From the NCBI RefSeq assembly GCF_024753135.1, contig NZ_JANUGP010000038.1, forward strand, positions 1-60,502: DNA of 60,502 nt. Reading direction: 5' to 3'. This stretch comes from Streptomyces pyxinicus (GTDB lineage Bacteria; Actinomycetota; Actinomycetes; Streptomycetales; Streptomycetaceae). Below, piece by piece: positions 27,740 to 35,751 of this stretch; position 1 is the stretch's first letter, and every line of letters begins with the position of its first letter. The notes under the pieces are model-generated. The model had not been told where the DNA came from. It did not search any database and saw only the letters and a list, made by a program, of their open reading frames with translations. Made by a program: the position numbers and the translations under genes.

Positions 27740-28303
27740 TCAGGCGGCGGTGACCGCTTCCACGGTGCCGTACAGACGCGCGACGACTTCGGTCAGCTGG
27801 GCGGCGACCTCGGCGTCGTCGGACGGATGGGTCTCGGCGAAGCGGGTCAGGGAGCCGGGGATCGAGAGCTTGATGTCCTCGATCACCCGGCCGCCGGCGA
27901 GGCCGACCGCCTTGCGGGCCTCGTCCTGGGCCCAGACGCCGCCGTACTGGCCGAAGGCGGTGCCGACCACGGCGACGGGCTTTCGACCGAAGGCGCCGGC
28001 GCCGTACGGGCGGGACAGCCAGTCGATGGCGTTCTTCAGGACGGCCGGGATGGTGCCGTTGTACTCGGGAGAGAAGAGCAGGAAGGCGTCGGCGGCCCGC
28101 GCGGCCTCGCGCAGCCTCGTGGCGGCGGCCGGGACGCCGCCCTCGACGTCGATGTCCTCGTTGTAGAACGGGATCTCGGCCAGGCCCTCGAACAGCTCGA
28201 CCTCGGCGCCCTCGGGCGCGAGCTTCACAGCCGCCTCGGCGAGCTGGCGGTTGGTCGAACCGGCGCGGAGGCTGCCGACGAGCGCGAGGATACGGACGGA
28301 CAT
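27740..28303 (-). CDS. NADPH-dependent FMN reductase / azoreductase family
   Basis: A 187-residue flavodoxin-like protein (PF03358). Signatures: VGSLRAGSTNRQLA for the FMN phosphate and LLFSPEYNGTIPAVLKNAIDWLSRP, the family diagnostic. It should reduce FMN, quinones or azo compounds with NAD(P)H. ATG 28303 has GGAG at about five bases; the ATG at 28330 is not supported. It is divergent from a TetR gene with two matching palindromic operators between, so it is probably the repressor's target. Confidence 0.9.
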   Translation of the reverse strand: MSVRILALVGSLRAGSTNRQLAEAAVKLAPEGAEVELFEGLAEIPFYNEDIDVEGGVPAAATRLREAARAADAFLLFSPEYNGTIPAVLKNAIDWLSRPYGAGAFGRKPVAVVGTAFGQYGGVWAQDEARKAVGLAGGRVIEDIKLSIPGSLTRFAETHPSDDAEVAAQLTEVVARLYGTVEAVTAA

Positions 28304-28378
28304 GGGAACTCCAAGAGGCTGGTACGTCACTGGGGCGTCAAGGGGGCTGATGCGTCGCTTACATCGCTGGAACGATCC

Positions 28379-28426
28379 GGACCGGGGTCCGTTTAGCTTT
28401 CTATCACCCTAAGCGGACCGTGGTCC
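28379..28426. promoter_or_regulatory. Twin TetR-type operators GGACC-NN-GGTCC
   Basis: Two near-identical palindromes: core GGACCGGGGTCC (28379-28390) and core GGACCGTGGTCC (28415-28426), centres 36 bp apart. Outer flanks are also mirrored: GTCCGTTTAG after the first and CTAAGCGGAC before the second. The second overlaps the expected -35 of the TetR gene. Together they suggest one repressor closing both divergent promoters. Confidence 0.65.
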
Positions 28427-28445
28427 AGTTTTCTTCCCGATGCTT

Positions 28446-28451
28446 TACGCT
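28446..28451 (+). promoter_or_regulatory. -10 element TACGCT, leaderless start of TetR gene
   Basis: TACGCT, six bases, then ATG 28458. The expected -35 position falls inside the second GGACC-GT-GGTCC operator, consistent with autorepression. Confidence 0.5.
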
Positions 28452-28457
28452 GTCTTC

Positions 28458-29141
28458 ATGTCCAGCGCCCCGCCGCCCTTCCCGAAGCCCCAGGAGCCCC
28501 TTGAGCCGCCCGAGTTGATCGAGGTCGGCCCGGCGCTGTCCGAGCCCTGCCTGCGCGCCGACGCGGCCCGCAACCGGGCCCGGCTGCTGGAGGCGGCGGC
28601 CCGGCTGATCGCCGAGCACGGGGTGGCCGGGGTCACCATGGAGGCGGTGGCCGCCGCGGCGCGGGTGGGCAAGGGCACGGTCTTCCGCCGCTTCGGCGAC
28701 CGTACGGGGCTGCTGATGGCGCTGCTGGACCACTCGGACAAGCAGTTGCAGGCCGACTTCATGGGCGGCCCCCCGCCGCTCGGCCCGGGTGCGCCCCCAC
28801 TCGACCGGCTGCGCGCGTTCGGGGTGGCGGTGCTGTACCGCTCGGCGGAGCGGCTGGACCTGCTGCTGGCCGCCCAGCCCGATCCGGACCGCCGCTTCTC
28901 CCACCCGGCCGTGGCGGCGCTGCGCACGCACGTCGTGATGCTGCTCCGGCAGATCGTGCCGGACGGCGACTGCGAACTGCTGGCCCGCACCCTGCTGGCC
29001 TCCCTCGACCCGGCCCTCATCCACCACCTGACCCGCCAGTGCGGCATGCCCCTGGAACGCCTGGAGGCCGGCTGGACCGACCTGGTCGCCCGCGTGACCG
29101 GCACGGACGCTCCGGCCGCGGACTCCACACACCGGGGCTGA
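28458..29141 (+). CDS. TetR-family repressor of the FMN reductase
   Basis: A 227-residue TetR protein. A Pro/Glu-rich N-terminal extension of about 35 residues precedes the helix-turn-helix (RNRARLLEAAARLIAEHG, then VTMEAVAAAARVGKGTVFRRFGDR, about residues 38-84). The ligand domain is short of recognisable specificity. ATG 28458 sits six bases after a TACGCT -10, implying a leaderless mRNA; an upstream ATG at 28440 would precede the -10. Divergent from the FMN reductase with twin operators, so target and autoregulation are inferred. Confidence 0.88.
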   Translation: MSSAPPPFPKPQEPLEPPELIEVGPALSEPCLRADAARNRARLLEAAARLIAEHGVAGVTMEAVAAAARVGKGTVFRRFGDRTGLLMALLDHSDKQLQADFMGGPPPLGPGAPPLDRLRAFGVAVLYRSAERLDLLLAAQPDPDRRFSHPAVAALRTHVVMLLRQIVPDGDCELLARTLLASLDPALIHHLTRQCGMPLERLEAGWTDLVARVTGTDAPAADSTHRG

Positions 29142-29354
29142 GGGGGCTGCAGGGCTCGGTGCCGGCCGACTGCTTCCGTGCCCGGGCTCCACGCGCCGCA
29201 CGGCTCCGGACCGGCTGAAGCAGCGCCCCGGAACGGCCCTGCGCCGGCCGGGCACGCGTCCCGGCGTCTACGGGTCGTATGGCCCCCGCGTCCCGCCCTC
29301 GCACCGGTCGCACCGGCCGAGGCGACGCCCGGGACCGCTGAGCCGGATGGCCCC

Positions 29355-29470
29355 GGCCCCCATTCCGCACCGGCCGAGCGGCCCCCGGACCCCGCGTGCC
29401 GCACGGTGCCGGGGCCCCCATTCCGCACCGGCCGAGCGGCCCTCAGACCCCACGTGCCGCACGGTGCCGG
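29355..29470. repeat. 58-bp tandem direct repeat, two copies
   Basis: Within the 401-bp gap 29142-29542, the unit starting GGCCCCCATTCCGCACCGGC occurs at 29355-29412 and 29413-29470 with only a few substitutions. A degenerate third copy may precede it near 29305-29345. Apparent open frames here are translations of the repeat. No gene is visible in this gap. Confidence 0.8.
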
Positions 29471-29542
29471 CCGGTCGATGCCGGGCCTGCGGCTCGGTCG
29501 CCGCACGGCCTCGGTGTCCGGGGCCGACGCGGCTCTCCGGTG

Positions 29543-30700
29543 TCAGCCGATGCCGTGGCTCGTGAACATGGCCACCAGGCCGTCGGGCGCGTCGCCGCGG
29601 AACAGCATCGCGCCGCTCTCCGCCGAGTCCGCCGCCGACCGCTCGGCGCGCGGGAACATGACGGCCTCGTAGGCGGCCAGCGCGGCCTCCGGGTCGCCGG
29701 GGTGCGCGGCCAGGGCGAGGGCGAGGTCGGCGGCGTCGGCGAGGGCCAGGTTGGCGCCCTCGCCGGCGAAGGGCGACATCAGGTGGGCGGCGTCGCCCAG
29801 CAGGGTGACGCCGGGGACCCGGTCCCAGCGGTGCCCGACCGGCAGGACGTGGATCCGGCGGGGCGTCACGGCGCCGTCCGCGTCCGCGACCAGCGCCCGC
29901 AGGCTGTCGTCCCAGCCCGCGAACTCCTTCAGCACGGCCGCCTTGGCCGCCTCGGTGTCGTCGAAGTCGATGCCGTCCAGCCAGTCCTCGGGTGTCACGA
30001 CGGCCGTGTACACGTGCAGGCTGCCGTCGCTCTCGCGGTGCGCGAGGAAGCCGCGGCCGTCGCCGAGGGCGAAGAACATGCCGCCGCCGATCACCCGCGC
30101 GCTCTCCGGATGGCGCCGGTCCGCGTCCAGCAGGTCCACCTCGACGAAGGAGACACCGGCGTAGGCGGGCCGGGCGCCGGACAGCAGGGAGCGCACCCGG
30201 GACCAGGCGCCGTCCGCGCCGACCAGCAGGTCCGTGGTGAAGGCGGTGCCGTTCGCGAGGGTCACCTCGTGCCGGCCGGCGCCGAGCGGGCGGGCCCCGG
30301 TCACCTTGGCGCCCCAGCGGATCGTGCCCTCCGGCAACGAGCCGAGCAGCAGGTCGCGCAGGTCGCCGCGGTCGATCTCGGGCCGGCCGCCGGTGCCGTC
30401 GTCGGGCAGGTCGAGCCGGACGGTGCCGTGCCGGTCCAGCACCCGGGTGGCCTGGCCCCCGGTGTGGACGTGCGTCAGGAACTCCGCGTGCAGCCCCGCC
30501 GCGCGCAGCGCCCGCTGCCCGGAGTCGTCGTGGATGTCGAGCATGCCGCCCTGCGTCCGGGCGGCCGGTGAGGCGTCCAGGTCGAAGAGGGCGGCCTCGA
30601 TGCCGTGCACGTGCAGCACGCGGGCGAGCATCAACCCGCCGAGTCCCGCGCCGACGACGGCTATGGGGTGGTGGGGGAGGGCGGAAGGGGAAGCGGTCAT
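29543..30700 (-). CDS. TetX-like FAD-dependent monooxygenase
   Basis: A 385-residue group A flavin monooxygenase. The FAD Rossmann motif is VVGAGLGGLMLARVL near residue 16; RTQGGMLDIHDDSGQRAL follows; DG motif is LVGADGAWSRVR (about 160); GDAAHLMSPFAGEGAN (about 295) binds FAD. The RTQGGMLD block and length of about 385 are close to the tetracycline-inactivating TetX group, though substrate cannot be read from sequence. ATG 30700 has AGGAGG at six bases. It follows a TetR gene by 37 bp on the same strand, so the two are probably co-transcribed. Confidence 0.85.
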   Translation of the reverse strand: MTASPSALPHHPIAVVGAGLGGLMLARVLHVHGIEAALFDLDASPAARTQGGMLDIHDDSGQRALRAAGLHAEFLTHVHTGGQATRVLDRHGTVRLDLPDDGTGGRPEIDRGDLRDLLLGSLPEGTIRWGAKVTGARPLGAGRHEVTLANGTAFTTDLLVGADGAWSRVRSLLSGARPAYAGVSFVEVDLLDADRRHPESARVIGGGMFFALGDGRGFLAHRESDGSLHVYTAVVTPEDWLDGIDFDDTEAAKAAVLKEFAGWDDSLRALVADADGAVTPRRIHVLPVGHRWDRVPGVTLLGDAAHLMSPFAGEGANLALADAADLALALAAHPGDPEAALAAYEAVMFPRAERSAADSAESGAMLFRGDAPDGLVAMFTSHGIG

Positions 30701-30737
30701 GGTGGCCTCCTGGCCGGTCGGAAGGGTGCGGGGGAGT

Positions 30738-31430
30738 TCAGTGGGAGCCGGCGGCCGGGTCCGCGCCCGCCCCGGGTACAGCGGTCCGCTCGATGCCGCC
30801 CAGCAGGGCCCGGAAGGCCCACGACAGCCGGGCCTCGGGGGTGCCGGACAGCAGCGCGCCCGCGCCGGCGGCGATGTGCGGATGGGTCTCGGCGGACGCC
30901 TCGCGCAGTGCGCGGGTGACGGCCTGCCACTCGTCCGGCGACTCCTCGCCCGCGTGCTCGGCGGCGGTCGCGGTGGCGTGCTGGAGCAGCAGGTCGACCC
31001 CCCAGGCCGCCTGCTCGCGCGGCACCCCGCCCGCGTCCAGCAGTCCGAGAAGTGTCTCGACGAGCCGCAGGTAGTTCGGGCCGCTGGGGCGGGCGGTGAG
31101 CGCCGAGCGGGCGAGGCTCGGGTGGGCGAACAGCATCTCGGTGTAGGCGGTGAGCACCTTCTCCAGGCGCTCGCGCCAGTCGCCCTCGGCCGGGGCCGGG
31201 CCGACCGTGCCGAGCAGCTCGTCCAGGACCGCCGCGTGCAGCTCGTCGGTGTTGCGCACGTACACGTACAGCGAGGCCGGGCCGGTGTCCAGCTCCTGGG
31301 CCAGCCGGCGCATGGTCACCTTGCGCAGCCCCTCGGCGCGCAGGATCGCGACGGCGGCGGCGACGATGCCCTCCCGGGTGAGGGCGGGCTTGGCGGGACG
31401 CTCACGACGGGAGCGGGGTGCGGCGGTCAT
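30738..31430 (-). CDS. TetR-family repressor (TetR_C type) upstream of monooxygenase
   Basis: A 230-residue TetR regulator. Helix-turn-helix: LTREGIVAAAVAILRAEG, then VTMRRLAQELDTGPASLYVYV (about residues 18-60). The C-terminal part resembles the TetR_C family of tetracycline-type repressors (PF02909). ATG 31430 is chosen because TACCGT lies exactly six bases upstream, giving a leaderless mRNA; a GTG/ATG extension to 31490 would read through the operators. Three regularly spaced palindromes precede it. Confidence 0.85.
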   Translation of the reverse strand: MTAAPRSRRERPAKPALTREGIVAAAVAILRAEGLRKVTMRRLAQELDTGPASLYVYVRNTDELHAAVLDELLGTVGPAPAEGDWRERLEKVLTAYTEMLFAHPSLARSALTARPSGPNYLRLVETLLGLLDAGGVPREQAAWGVDLLLQHATATAAEHAGEESPDEWQAVTRALREASAETHPHIAAGAGALLSGTPEARLSWAFRALLGGIERTAVPGAGADPAAGSH

Positions 31431-31436
31431 GGCACC

Positions 31437-31442
31437 ACGGTA
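31437..31442 (-). promoter_or_regulatory. -10 element TACCGT, leaderless start of TetR gene
   Basis: Minus-strand TACCGT, six bases, then ATG 31430. The expected -35 falls inside the second of the three palindromes at 31444-31485. Confidence 0.5.
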
Positions 31443-31443
31443 A

Positions 31444-31485
31444 CGAACATGTTCGCTGCGAACAAGTTCGTAGCGAACATGTTCG
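31444..31485. promoter_or_regulatory. Three palindromic operators phased at 15 bp
   Basis: CGAACATGTTCG at 31444-31455, CGAACAAGTTCG at 31459-31470 and CGAACATGTTCG at 31474-31485. The outer two are perfect 12-bp palindromes; the middle one has a mismatched centre. Centres are exactly 15 bp apart. They lie between the divergent TetR and LacI genes, over the TetR promoter. Confidence 0.75.
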
Positions 31486-31547
31486 TTCACCCGCGCGTTC
31501 CCCCGCCCGCACCCGTCCCCGGCCGCTCTGCCAAGATGCGCACTGTC

Positions 31548-32549
31548 ATGACGCAGCTACCGAACACGCCCACGAGCGCCGACGTGGCCCGCCTGGCCGG
31601 CGTCTCGCGCGCGACCGTGTCGTACGTCCTCAACAACGCCGGCACCGTCCGGATCAGCGAACCGACGCGGCGGCGCGTCCGGGAGGCCGCGCGCGAACTG
31701 GGGTACGTGCCCCACGCCGCCGCCCGCAGCCTGCGCGCCGGGCACAGCCGCATGGTCCTGATGCCCGCCCCGTCGATCCCCGTCGGACCGCTCTACGGCG
31801 CCTTCATCAACGAACTCCAGTGGGCGCTCGGCCGGCTCGACTACACCGTGGTGCAGTACGGCAGCGGGGGTCTGGAGGGCGACGAGGCCGCCCGTGCCTG
31901 GGCCGAACTACGGCCGGTCGCGGTGCTCGTGCCGGGCGCCGGACTCGGCCCGGCCGGCGTCCAGGTGCTGAAACGCTCCGGCGTCCGTGCCGTCGTCACC
32001 CTCGGCCCCGGACGCGTCGACGGCGCGCACGCCCTGCTGATGGACCACGACGCCGTCGGCCACCGCGCGGGCAGACACCTGTACGAGCGCGGCCGGCGCC
32101 GGATCGGTGTCGTCATGCCCGCGGAAGCGGGACTCGACGCCTTCTCCCGGCCCCGGCTCGCCGGCGTCCGCCAGGCCCTGCGCGGCACCGACGCCACCGC
32201 CACGGAACTGCCGCTGCGCTACACGGAGGAGGACGCGGGCCGACTGGCCGGGCGCTGGCGGGAGTCGGGCCTGGACGCGGTGTTCGCCTACAACGACGAG
32301 TACGCCATGCTGCTGCTGCGCGCCCTCCAGGACGAGGGCCTCGACGTGCCCGGGGACGTCGCCGTGATCGGCGCCGACGACCTGATGCTCGGCCGGCTGC
32401 TGCGCCCCCGTCTCAGCACCGTGCACATCGAGCTGCCCTCGGGCCGCTGCCTGGCCGAACTGGTCGACCGGGCGGTACGCGACCCGGCCGCCGAGCCCGA
32501 GGTGCACCAGGTGCTGGGGGCCACGGTCGTCCGGCGCGAGTCCAGCTGA
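31548..32549 (+). CDS. LacI-family transcriptional regulator
   Basis: A 333-residue LacI/GalR regulator. The N-terminal helix-turn-helix is SADVARLAGVSRATVSYVLN (about residues 9-28) with the hinge HAAARSLRAGHS near residue 62. The periplasmic-binding-protein-like ligand domain ends with VAVIGADDLMLGRLLRP and LSTVHIE, typical of the family. ATG 31536 is an alternative start 4 codons earlier. No sugar-transport operon is adjacent, so its targets are elsewhere; the triple palindrome upstream could belong to it or to TetR, with TetR more likely because it overlaps that promoter. Confidence 0.88.
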   Translation: MTQLPNTPTSADVARLAGVSRATVSYVLNNAGTVRISEPTRRRVREAARELGYVPHAAARSLRAGHSRMVLMPAPSIPVGPLYGAFINELQWALGRLDYTVVQYGSGGLEGDEAARAWAELRPVAVLVPGAGLGPAGVQVLKRSGVRAVVTLGPGRVDGAHALLMDHDAVGHRAGRHLYERGRRRIGVVMPAEAGLDAFSRPRLAGVRQALRGTDATATELPLRYTEEDAGRLAGRWRESGLDAVFAYNDEYAMLLLRALQDEGLDVPGDVAVIGADDLMLGRLLRPRLSTVHIELPSGRCLAELVDRAVRDPAAEPEVHQVLGATVVRRESS

Positions 32550-32600
32550 CCCGGCGTACGCCGGGCCCTCACACCGTAAGCCGGATCACCCCGCGCGGGA

Positions 32601-32978
32601 TTACTGGGCCGCGTTTCCCTCCTGCGCGGCGATGCTCTTGCGGACCTCGTCCATGTCCAGGTTCCGTGCCTGCCCGATGATGTCCGCGAGCGCGGCCTCC
32701 GGCAGGGCGCCCGGCTGCGCGTACACGGCGACCCGGTCCCGGACGATCATCAGCGTCGGGATCGACTGGATCTCGAAGGCGGCGGCCAGCTCCGGCTGCG
32801 CCTCCGTGTCCACCTTGGCGAACACCAGGTCCGGGTTGGCCTCGGCGGCCTGCTCGTACACCGGCGCGAACTGCCGGCACGGACCGCACCAGGAGGCCCA
32901 GAAGTCGATGAGGACGAAGTCGTTCTCGGCGACCGTCTGGTCGAAGTTCTCCTTGGTCAGCTCCACGGTGCTGCTCAT
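32601..32978 (-). CDS. trxC: Thioredoxin under sigma-R control
   Basis: A 125-residue thioredoxin with active site WCGPC (Cys31/Cys34) in IDFWASWCGPCRQFAPVYEQ, the cis-Pro in IQSIPTLMIV, and an extra C-terminal tail of about 15 residues. It reduces protein disulfides in the cytoplasm. ATG 32978 is chosen because the family begins at MSSTVELT; GGAAGAGGG lies about 11 bases upstream. A sigma-R promoter with consensus GGAAT-N18-GTT precedes it, fitting disulfide-stress induction. I recall S. coelicolor trxC (SCO0885) as the counterpart, beside a disulfide reductase gene as here. Confidence 0.93.
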   Translation of the reverse strand: MSSTVELTKENFDQTVAENDFVLIDFWASWCGPCRQFAPVYEQAAEANPDLVFAKVDTEAQPELAAAFEIQSIPTLMIVRDRVAVYAQPGALPEAALADIIGQARNLDMDEVRKSIAAQEGNAAQ

Positions 32979-33021
32979 GGCGTGTGTCCCTCTTCCTGGT
33001 GTGGGGTGTGCCGACGGCGCA

Positions 33022-33047
33022 AACACGGCCGCCGGGCCGCCTATTCC
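33022..33047 (-). promoter_or_regulatory. Sigma-R promoter of thioredoxin gene
   Basis: Minus-strand GGAAT (33047-33043), an 18-bp spacer, then GTT (33024-33022). This matches the known SigR consensus GGAAT-N18/19-GTT exactly and lies about 45 bp before the thioredoxin start. Confidence 0.8.
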
Positions 33048-33118
33048 ACGCGCGCACGCTCCTGTCCCGCGCGCGTACCCCTGTGGCCAGGACACACACC
33101 ACCCACCAGACTGACCCC

Positions 33119-34549
33119 ATGACGGAAACGGAATCCATCGCGTACGACGTCGTGGTGATCGGGGGCGGTCCCGTGGGGGAGAACGTCGCCGACCGCACCC
33201 GGGCGGCCGGTCTCAGCACGGCCCTCGTGGAGAGCGAACTGCTCGGCGGCGAATGCTCCTACTGGGCCTGCATGCCCAGCAAGGCCCTGCTCAGGCCGGT
33301 CATCGCGCAGGCCGACGCCCGCCGGCTGCCCGGCCTCGCCGAGTCGGTGCGGGGCCCCCTGACGGCCCCGGAGGTCCTCGCCCGGCGCGACCAGTTCACC
33401 TCGCACTGGAAGGACGACGGCCAGGTCTCCTGGCTGGAGGGCACCGGCACCAGCCTGTACCGCGGTCAGGGCCGCGTCGCCGGACCTCGCACAGTCACCG
33501 TGACCGCCCCCGACGGCACGGTCACCACGCTCACCGCCCGGCAGGCCGTCGCCGTGTGCACCGGCACCCGCGCCCAACTGCCCGACCTGCCGGGCCTCGC
33601 CGAGGTCAAGCCCTGGACCAGCCGCGAGGCGACCAGCGCCAAGGCGGCGCCGGGCCGGCTGATCGTCGTCGGCGGCGGTGTCGTCGCCACCGAGATGGCC
33701 ACCGCCTGGCACGCCCTCGGCTCCCGGGTCACCCTGCTGGTGCGCGGCAAGGGCCTGCTGAACCGGATGGAGCCCTTCGCCGGGGAACTCGTCGCCGAGG
33801 CGCTCACCGAGGCGGGCGTCGACGTCCGCACCGGCACCTCGGTCGCGTCCGTGACCCGCGAGGACGGCACCGTCGTCGCCGTCACCGGCACCGGCGAGCG
33901 CATCGAGGCCGACGAGATCCTCTTCGCCACCGGACGCGTCCCGGGCACCGACGACATCGGCCTCGACACCGTCGGCCTGGAACCGGGCTCCTGGTTGGAC
34001 GTGGACGACACCCTGCGCGTCACCGGCACCGACTGGCTGTACGCGGTCGGTGACGTCAACCACCGCGCCCTGCTCACCCATCAGGGCAAGTACCAGGCCC
34101 GGATCGCCGGCGCCGCCATCGCCGCCCGCGCGGCCGGCGGCCCGGTGCTGGACGAGCCCTGGGGCGCGCACGCGGCCACCGCCGACCACGACGCCGTACC
34201 GCAGGTAGTCTTCACCGACCCCGAGGCCGCGGCGGTCGGCCTCTCCCTCGCCGAGGCGGAACAGGCCGGCCACCGCGTGCGCGCCGTGGACGTCGAGTTC
34301 TCCTCGGTCTCGGGGGCGAGCCTGTACGGCGACGGGTACCAGGGCCGCGCCCGCATGGTCGTGGACCTGGAGGACGAGATCCTGCGCGGTGTCACCTTCG
34401 TCGGCCCCGGCGTCGGTGAGCTGATCCACTCCGCGACCGTCGCCGTCGCCGGCCGGGTCCCCGTCAGCAGGCTGTGGCACGCGGTCCCGTCCTACCCGAC
34501 CCTGAGCGAGGTGTGGCTGCGGCTGCTGGAGGCCTACCGGGACAAGTGA
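33119..34549 (+). CDS. Pyridine nucleotide-disulfide oxidoreductase
   Basis: A 476-residue class I flavoprotein disulfide reductase. FAD motif VVVIGGGPVGENVADR near residue 11; redox pair CSYWAC (CX4C, about residues 45-50) followed by MPSKALL; NAD(P) motif VVGGGVVATEMATAW near 185; second FAD motif YAVGDVNHRALLTHQGKYQ near 305; C-terminal HAVPSYPTLSE with the catalytic His. It resembles lipoamide dehydrogenase/mercuric reductase paralogues without a clear specificity. ATG 33119 lies in a region shared with the divergent thioredoxin gene; whether it reduces that thioredoxin is unproven. Confidence 0.9.
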   Translation: MTETESIAYDVVVIGGGPVGENVADRTRAAGLSTALVESELLGGECSYWACMPSKALLRPVIAQADARRLPGLAESVRGPLTAPEVLARRDQFTSHWKDDGQVSWLEGTGTSLYRGQGRVAGPRTVTVTAPDGTVTTLTARQAVAVCTGTRAQLPDLPGLAEVKPWTSREATSAKAAPGRLIVVGGGVVATEMATAWHALGSRVTLLVRGKGLLNRMEPFAGELVAEALTEAGVDVRTGTSVASVTREDGTVVAVTGTGERIEADEILFATGRVPGTDDIGLDTVGLEPGSWLDVDDTLRVTGTDWLYAVGDVNHRALLTHQGKYQARIAGAAIAARAAGGPVLDEPWGAHAATADHDAVPQVVFTDPEAAAVGLSLAEAEQAGHRVRAVDVEFSSVSGASLYGDGYQGRARMVVDLEDEILRGVTFVGPGVGELIHSATVAVAGRVPVSRLWHAVPSYPTLSEVWLRLLEAYRDK

Positions 34550-34566
34550 GCCGACTGCCGGTCCGC

Positions 34567-35211
34567 TTACGGCAGTTCGAAGCCCAGGGCCTCGGCGGCG
34601 GCCGCCGGGGCCGGCTGGGACCACAGGGCGGCGACGGCCTCGTTCGTGGACAGCGAGCGCAGTTCGGCGCGGTCCAGGTAGAGGGTGCCGTCGAGGTGGT
34701 CCGTCTCGTGCTGGACGATGCGCGCCGGCCAGCCGGTGAACACCTCGTCCAGCGGGCGGCCCGCCTCGTCCGAGCCGCGCAGCCGCACCTCGGCGTGCCG
34801 GGCGACGACCGCCTGCCAGCCCGGCACGCTCAGGCAGCCCTCGAAGAACGCGGCCCGCGCGCCGCCGACCGGCTCGTACACCGGGTTGACCAGGACCCGG
34901 AACGGCAGCGGCACCCGGCCCCGGACCGTCACGATCTCCCCGGCCACCGGTGCCGGGTCCTCGACGACCGCTATCCGCAGCGGAATCCCGACCTGCGGGG
35001 CGGCGAGGCCCACGCCCGGCGCGGCACGCATGGTCAGGCGCAGGGCCTCGACGAAACGGGCCAGCAGCGCGGGTCCGAGCTGGCCGTCGTACGGCTCGGT
35101 GGCGCGGCGCAGCACCGGCTGTCCGGCGGCGACGATGGGCAAGGGACCGCCGGCGGCGAGGAGTTCCTCGACCCGCTCGGCGAGCGGCATGTGATCATGA
35201 ACAGATGTCAT
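34567..35211 (-). CDS. def: Peptide deformylase
   Basis: A 214-residue peptide deformylase that removes the N-formyl group from new proteins. All three metal-site motifs are intact: GVGLAAPQVG, EGCLSVPG (Cys ligand) and QHETDHLDG (HExxH). The N-terminus has about 25 extra residues and the C-terminus an Ala/Pro-rich tail. ATG 35211 lacks a ribosome binding site and lies six bases after CATCCT, a weak -10, so may be leaderless. Streptomyces usually have several deformylases; here it is divergent from a BlaI/M56 pair, so a specialised paralogue is likely. Confidence 0.93.
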   Translation of the reverse strand: MTSVHDHMPLAERVEELLAAGGPLPIVAAGQPVLRRATEPYDGQLGPALLARFVEALRLTMRAAPGVGLAAPQVGIPLRIAVVEDPAPVAGEIVTVRGRVPLPFRVLVNPVYEPVGGARAAFFEGCLSVPGWQAVVARHAEVRLRGSDEAGRPLDEVFTGWPARIVQHETDHLDGTLYLDRAELRSLSTNEAVAALWSQPAPAAAAEALGFELP

Positions 35212-35346
35212 CGGGTCAGGATGCCACGCTCCCGACCTCGTGAAGTAGCGTTGTCCGACACGCCGGAGCCGACGCCGCTTCCGACGCCGGAACCGGCGCG
35301 GCGGCGGGGCGGGACGCGCGGGCCACGAGCAGAGGGAGCCGGGGAG

Positions 35347-35745
35347 ATGGCGCGGGAAGACGGCCGGGCCGGGCGGCGCGGCCAGGGCGAGCTGGAGGGC
35401 CAGGTCCTCGGCGCGCTGGGCGAGGCCGAGGGGCCGGTCAGCGCCGCCTGGGTGCGGCAGCACCTCGGCGGCGACCTCGCCCACACCACCGTGGTCACGA
35501 TCCTCACCCGGCTGCTCGCCAAGGACGTCGTCGCCCGCGAGCGCCGGGGCCGCTCCTTCCTGTGGACGCCGACCGCCGACGTGGCCCGGCTCGCCGCCCT
35601 GCGCATGCGCCGCCTGCTGGACGGCGAACACGACCGCGAGGCCGTCCTCGCCAGCTTCGTCACCGCCCTGCCGCCCGGCGACGAACAGGTGCTGCGGGCC
35701 CTGCTCGACATCCCGGGCGCGGACGACGGCGGCACGGGAGCCTGA
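35347..35745 (+). CDS. BlaI/MecI-family transcriptional repressor
   Basis: A 132-residue BlaI-type winged-helix repressor (PF03965): GELEGQVLGALGEAEGPVSAAWV, then TTVVTILTRLLAKDVVARERRGRSFLWTP. These repressors are inactivated by proteolysis through a partner M56 peptidase, encoded here 6 bp downstream. ATG 35347 has AGAGGGAG/GGGGAG upstream; a TAGCGT -10-like element lies at 35246-35251, giving a leader of about 90 bases. Longer N-terminal starts (for example TTG 35251) are possible but overlap that element. It may control its own operon and the divergent deformylase. Confidence 0.88.
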   Translation: MAREDGRAGRRGQGELEGQVLGALGEAEGPVSAAWVRQHLGGDLAHTTVVTILTRLLAKDVVARERRGRSFLWTPTADVARLAALRMRRLLDGEHDREAVLASFVTALPPGDEQVLRALLDIPGADDGGTGA

Positions 35746-35751
35746 CCGCGC

